This document shows positions 13,905 through 16,277 of a stretch of 16,277 nt of DNA, one piece after another (position 1 is the first letter of the stretch; the number at the start of each line of letters is the position of its first letter). The position numbers were made by a program, and so were the translations under genes. Origin of the DNA: Gammaproteobacteria bacterium (lineage in GTDB: Bacteria > Pseudomonadota > Gammaproteobacteria > Eutrophobiales > Eutrophobiaceae); contig JABHFC010000105.1 of the NCBI GenBank assembly GCA_018676275.1, positions 1-16,277 on the forward strand, given 5' to 3'. Below the pieces are notes generated by a model that had not been told where the DNA came from, made no database searches, and saw only the letters and a program-made list of their open reading frames with translations.

Positions 13905-13976
13905 GTTGAACTAATCGCCTAATACGCATCTAATTTCAAAAATGGCTAAAGAACATCGTTTGTTCAACAGCGATTA
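13905..13976. repeat. Paired inverted motifs upstream of the small peptide gene
   Basis: GTTGAAC (13905-13911) and directly adjacent TAATCGC (13912-13918) both reappear as reverse complements downstream: GTTCAAC (13962-13968) and GCGATTA (13970-13976). The order is a-b-a'-b', so the pairs interlock and are not nested. The right copy abuts the ribosome site of the peptide gene. It may be two operator copies, or an RNA pseudoknot if transcription starts upstream of 13905. Confidence 0.35.
13906..13934 (+). promoter_or_regulatory. Candidate sigma-70 promoter for the peptide-DUF1223 pair
   Basis: TTGAAC (13906-13911) and TCTAAT (13929-13934) are 17 bp apart and match four and five of six consensus bases. 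Transcription would begin near 13941, leaving about 45 nt before the first ATG. The 156-bp gap after ccoH holds no strong intrinsic terminator, so readthrough from the cco operon is also possible. Confidence 0.45.
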
Positions 13977-13985
13977 AGAGAATTA

Positions 13986-14126
13986 ATGATTATGATGAAA
14001 ATTACGATTAGAGACTGGACGATAATTATCTTTGTATTTTTTGCAGGGCTAGCCTATATAGCGAAAGCCGAGGCAGTTGTACCTGAGAAAAATATTCAAA
14101 CAATTTACGAAAAAGTTACTAATTGA
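13986..14126 (+). CDS. Small secreted or membrane-anchored peptide (46 residues)
   Basis: A short open frame with no recognised family. It begins MIMMKITIRDW, with ATG codons at 13986, 13992 and 13995. A hydrophobic stretch (about residues 11-26) follows, then 'AKAEA', which would suit signal peptidase cleavage after residue 28 and would release an 18-residue peptide. If it is not cut, the protein is a single-helix membrane anchor. An AAGAG ribosome-site-like stretch (13976-13980) precedes the first ATG by 5 nt. The stop TGA shares its last base with the ATG of the DUF1223 gene, so the pair is translationally coupled. That coupling and the signal-like N-terminus are the reasons for calling it a gene. 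Confidence 0.6.
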   Translation: MIMMKITIRDWTIIIFVFFAGLAYIAKAEAVVPEKNIQTIYEKVTN

Positions 14127-14869
14127 TGAAGAAATGGCTCCTGCTGTTTTTTACTTTATCTGGCTTTTTTCCATATGTTTTATCATCTTCCAACCTTAGT
14201 TTTGAAAGTCCGGTAAAACAAGTAGCTCTACTTGAACTTTATACATCAGAAGGATGCAGTAGCTGCCCTCCTGCCGATCGCTGGTTAGGTTCATTAGAAA
14301 ACGAAGACGGGCTTTGGCAAAACTTTATTCCTATCGCATTGCATGTCGATTACTGGGATTATATTGGCTGGAAAGATCGTTTTGCTGATCCGGCCTACAG
14401 TGCAAGACAACGTCGGTACGCCAGAGAACAATCATTAGGAACTGTTTATACTCCCGGGTTTACATATAATGGTGAGGAATGGCGTAACTGGTTTGGTAAA
14501 CGCAAACTTAATTTCCCTACCGGTAACATGCCCGGTGTATTAAAACTCGATCTTGACGGAAGCCAGGCAAAAATAACATTTAGTCCATCAAAAACCATGC
14601 GGCATAAGTTAAATGTTAACCTTGCACTTTTAGGTTTTGATCTTGAGACAACCGTAAGGGCCGGTGAGAACAAAGGAAAAAAACTTCCTCATAATTTCGT
14701 TGTGTTAGCAATAAATAATGCGGACCTCAAGTGGAAAGATAATCAATACATTACACACTTAAATATCCCAACGTCAGAAATAGATAGCAATCGTTATGGG
14801 ATAGTTGCCTGGGTAAATGCTTCCAGCAAGCAAACGCCGTTACAAACAGTTGGAGGTTGGCTGCAGTAG
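14126..14869 (+). CDS. DUF1223 thioredoxin-like secreted protein
   Basis: A protein of the DUF1223 family, whose function is not established. The fold is thioredoxin-like, with a CxxC site (CSSCPP, about residues 44-49) in the family context 'ELYTSEGCSSCPPAD'. Further family marks are 'ALHVDYWDYIGWKDRFADP' (about 70-88) and 'YARQ'-like 'RRYAREQ', then 'VYTPGFTYNG'. The N-terminus (MKKWLLLFFTLSGFFPYVLSS) is a signal peptide, so the protein should act in the periplasm. I place the start at ATG 14126, not the TTG just before it, because ATG overlaps the stop of the small peptide gene. The length is 247 residues. A thiol-redox role near the c-type cytochrome genes is possible, but DUF1223 genes occur in many contexts. 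Confidence 0.88.
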   Translation: MKKWLLLFFTLSGFFPYVLSSSNLSFESPVKQVALLELYTSEGCSSCPPADRWLGSLENEDGLWQNFIPIALHVDYWDYIGWKDRFADPAYSARQRRYAREQSLGTVYTPGFTYNGEEWRNWFGKRKLNFPTGNMPGVLKLDLDGSQAKITFSPSKTMRHKLNVNLALLGFDLETTVRAGENKGKKLPHNFVVLAINNADLKWKDNQYITHLNIPTSEIDSNRYGIVAWVNASSKQTPLQTVGGWLQ

Positions 14870-15009
14870 GTCGTCGTTTTCCAATTCACGCCCTGCTTTT
14901 CATTAGTTAAGTACATAGCAGCTATCATTAAACAATCCTCTTAGCTACATTAGGCTTCCGGGAAAGTGATAATATGTGATAGTCGATCTTTTTACTCGTC
15001 TTAACTATT

Positions 15010-16277
15010 TTGAATAAAGAAAATATAATAGAACACTGGTCTTCGCGTGCAGGCTTTTTGTTTGCTGCAACGGGCGCCTCTGTGGGGATTGGTAATATCT
15101 GGAAATTCCCTTATATGACAGGCGCTAATGGTGGCAGCGCATTCATTCTTGTATACATCTTATGTATTGTTTTCGTTGCATTACCTTTGCTTATAGCTGA
15201 ACTGCTTATTGGCCGAAGGGCTCAAATGGGGCCACCCAATGCTTTATTGATTAATGCAAAGCTGGACAATTGTTCTCATAACTGGATTTGGCTTGGTTGG
15301 TTATTCATGATCACTGGCTTTTTAATACTCAGTTTTTTTAGCGTAGTGTCTGGCTGGATTCTTGATTATCTATACACGGCAGTCGTCTACAGTTTCGAAA
15401 ACGCTAATTCCGACTCTACCCATGCAGCTTTTGAATCGATGTTGCAGTCTCCATTGCGTATGACCCTGGCGCATTTAGTATTCATGTCTATAAATGTACT
15501 AATAGTCAGCTTTGGCCTTAAGCGAGGTATTGAACGCGTAGCCAGCACATTCATGCCTATGCTTCTTCTTTTGTTGGTGATTATGACCGCCTACAGTTTT
15601 TATGCCGGCGCACCATCAAAAGCCCTGCATTTTCTTTTTCATTTTGATCTCAGCAGTATTACAAATGAAGTAATACTTATGGCCGCGGGTCAATCATTTT
15701 TATCAATTGGTTTGTGCTCTGGAATGATGATGATTTGTGGTGCATATTTGCCAAACAATATTTCTATTCCACGCATGGCGGTAATCATCGCCTCGACGGA
15801 CACTCTGGTAGCGATACTAGCTGGCCTGCTGATTTTCCCACTGGTTTTCGGCTACGGCCTACAACCGGCACAGGGACCTGGTCTGATATTCGAAACACTG
15901 CCTATCGCCTTTGCCCAAATGCCCATGGGCTATTTGTTTGGAATATCTTTTTTTCTACTTCTTTTTTTCGCTTCAGTCACTTCTTCTGTGGCATTACTGG
16001 AGCACGTGGTTTCCTGGTTTATGCATTCATATGAGTTTTCACGAATCCATGCCAGTATCATAATTGGCCTATCCGCATGGTTTCTCGGATTGATTTCAGT
16101 AGTATCATTTAATTTGCTTGCTGATCTGCATCCTTTTGCTTTTATTTCGGGTTTTGAAAATAAAAGTATTTTTGATGTATTGGACTATTTGGCAACAAAT
16201 GTTTTACTTGTTGCCGGCGGATTTCTACTGGCAATCTTCGGGGGTTGGGCAATGAAAAAAGAAATTGTATTGTCAGA
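15010..16277 (+). CDS. Sodium-dependent transporter, SNF/NSS (LeuT-type) family, 3' end outside window
   Basis: An inner-membrane symporter that takes up an amino acid or related solute with sodium. The first helix motif 'AATGASVGIGNIWKFPYMTG' and the following 'NGGSAFILVY' match the NSS family; the asparagine of 'GIGN' is the sodium ligand known from LeuT. About ten hydrophobic segments are visible in the 422 codons present, and the frame is still open at the window edge. The substrate cannot be told. The only start that keeps the conserved N-terminus is TTG at 15010; a stop lies at 14980-14982 and no in-frame ATG precedes the first helix. No good ribosome site is seen. A GATAAT box (14968-14973) upstream could be a -10 element without a clear -35. 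The 140-bp gap after the DUF1223 gene shows nothing else. Confidence 0.9.
   Translation, partial: MNKENIIEHWSSRAGFLFAATGASVGIGNIWKFPYMTGANGGSAFILVYILCIVFVALPLLIAELLIGRRAQMGPPNALLINAKLDNCSHNWIWLGWLFMITGFLILSFFSVVSGWILDYLYTAVVYSFENANSDSTHAAFESMLQSPLRMTLAHLVFMSINVLIVSFGLKRGIERVASTFMPMLLLLLVIMTAYSFYAGAPSKALHFLFHFDLSSITNEVILMAAGQSFLSIGLCSGMMMICGAYLPNNISIPRMAVIIASTDTLVAILAGLLIFPLVFGYGLQPAQGPGLIFETLPIAFAQMPMGYLFGISFFLLLFFASVTSSVALLEHVVSWFMHSYEFSRIHASIIIGLSAWFLGLISVVSFNLLADLHPFAFISGFENKSIFDVLDYLATNVLLVAGGFLLAIFGGWAMKKEIVLS

Noticed and set aside
15714..16034. 106-codon plus-strand frame in the transporter region
   Set aside because: It is a different frame from the conserved NSS transporter, which spans the whole stretch.
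1..16277. tRNA or rRNA genes, CRISPR arrays, insertion sequences
   Set aside because: I saw no cloverleaf, array of regular repeats, transposase motif or terminal repeats on reading both strands, though small RNAs cannot be excluded by eye.

Overview
This window looks like part of a gammaproteobacterial chromosome, probably marine and of moderate to low GC. The evidence is the ccoNOQP-(small membrane protein)-ccoG-ccoH order, a perfect FNR/Anr-type box upstream of ccoN, and a SafE-type membrane protein linked to cytochrome oxidase assembly genes. The taxonomic call is an inference from gene content and order; no rRNA gene or marker protein confirms it.

Layout. (1) Bases 1-672 (+) hold the 3' part of a SafE/TauE-like membrane protein of the kind usually found just after ccoS. 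(2) Bases 681-2791 (-) encode a GMC-type FAD dehydrogenase with a Cx5Cx3C cysteine motif, and its Tat-exported small subunit. No cytochrome subunit is present. (3) Bases 2898-5489 (-) encode a cobalt-type nitrile hydratase (alpha, beta, activator) followed by an unrecognised protein of about 319 residues that overlaps the activator gene. (4) Bases 5591-8295 (-) encode ccoS and the copper P-type ATPase ccoI. (5) Bases 8296-8526 are a divergent control region with a perfect FNR box, a 17-bp palindrome and a degenerate second FNR-like site. (6) Bases 8527-13829 (+) encode ccoN, ccoO, ccoQ, ccoP, a 97-residue two-helix protein, ccoG and ccoH, a full cbb3 cytochrome c oxidase operon with assembly genes. 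(7) Bases 13986-14869 (+) hold an untracked 46-codon secreted or anchored peptide gene, coupled to a DUF1223 thioredoxin-like protein. (8) Bases 15010-16277 (+) hold the 5' part of a sodium:neurotransmitter-symporter family transporter that starts with TTG and runs off the window.

How the parts work together. The cbb3 genes form one functional unit: catalytic subunits (NOP), the small subunit Q, Cu(II) reduction (CcoG), copper delivery across the membrane (CcoI, probably the SafE-like protein) and maturation (CcoS, CcoH). The FNR box fits induction at low oxygen. The unusual part is the nitrile hydratase plus FAD dehydrogenase block. It lies between ccoS and the SafE-like gene, which are normally neighbours, and has the same orientation as ccoI-ccoS. 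All eight minus-strand genes could share transcription. The nitrile hydratase makes amides from nitriles in the cytoplasm, while the Tat-linked dehydrogenase should act in the periplasm and could feed electrons to a c-type cytochrome and so to cbb3. Any metabolic link between the two is inference. No amidase, nitrilase, aldoxime dehydratase or cobalt transporter is visible here.
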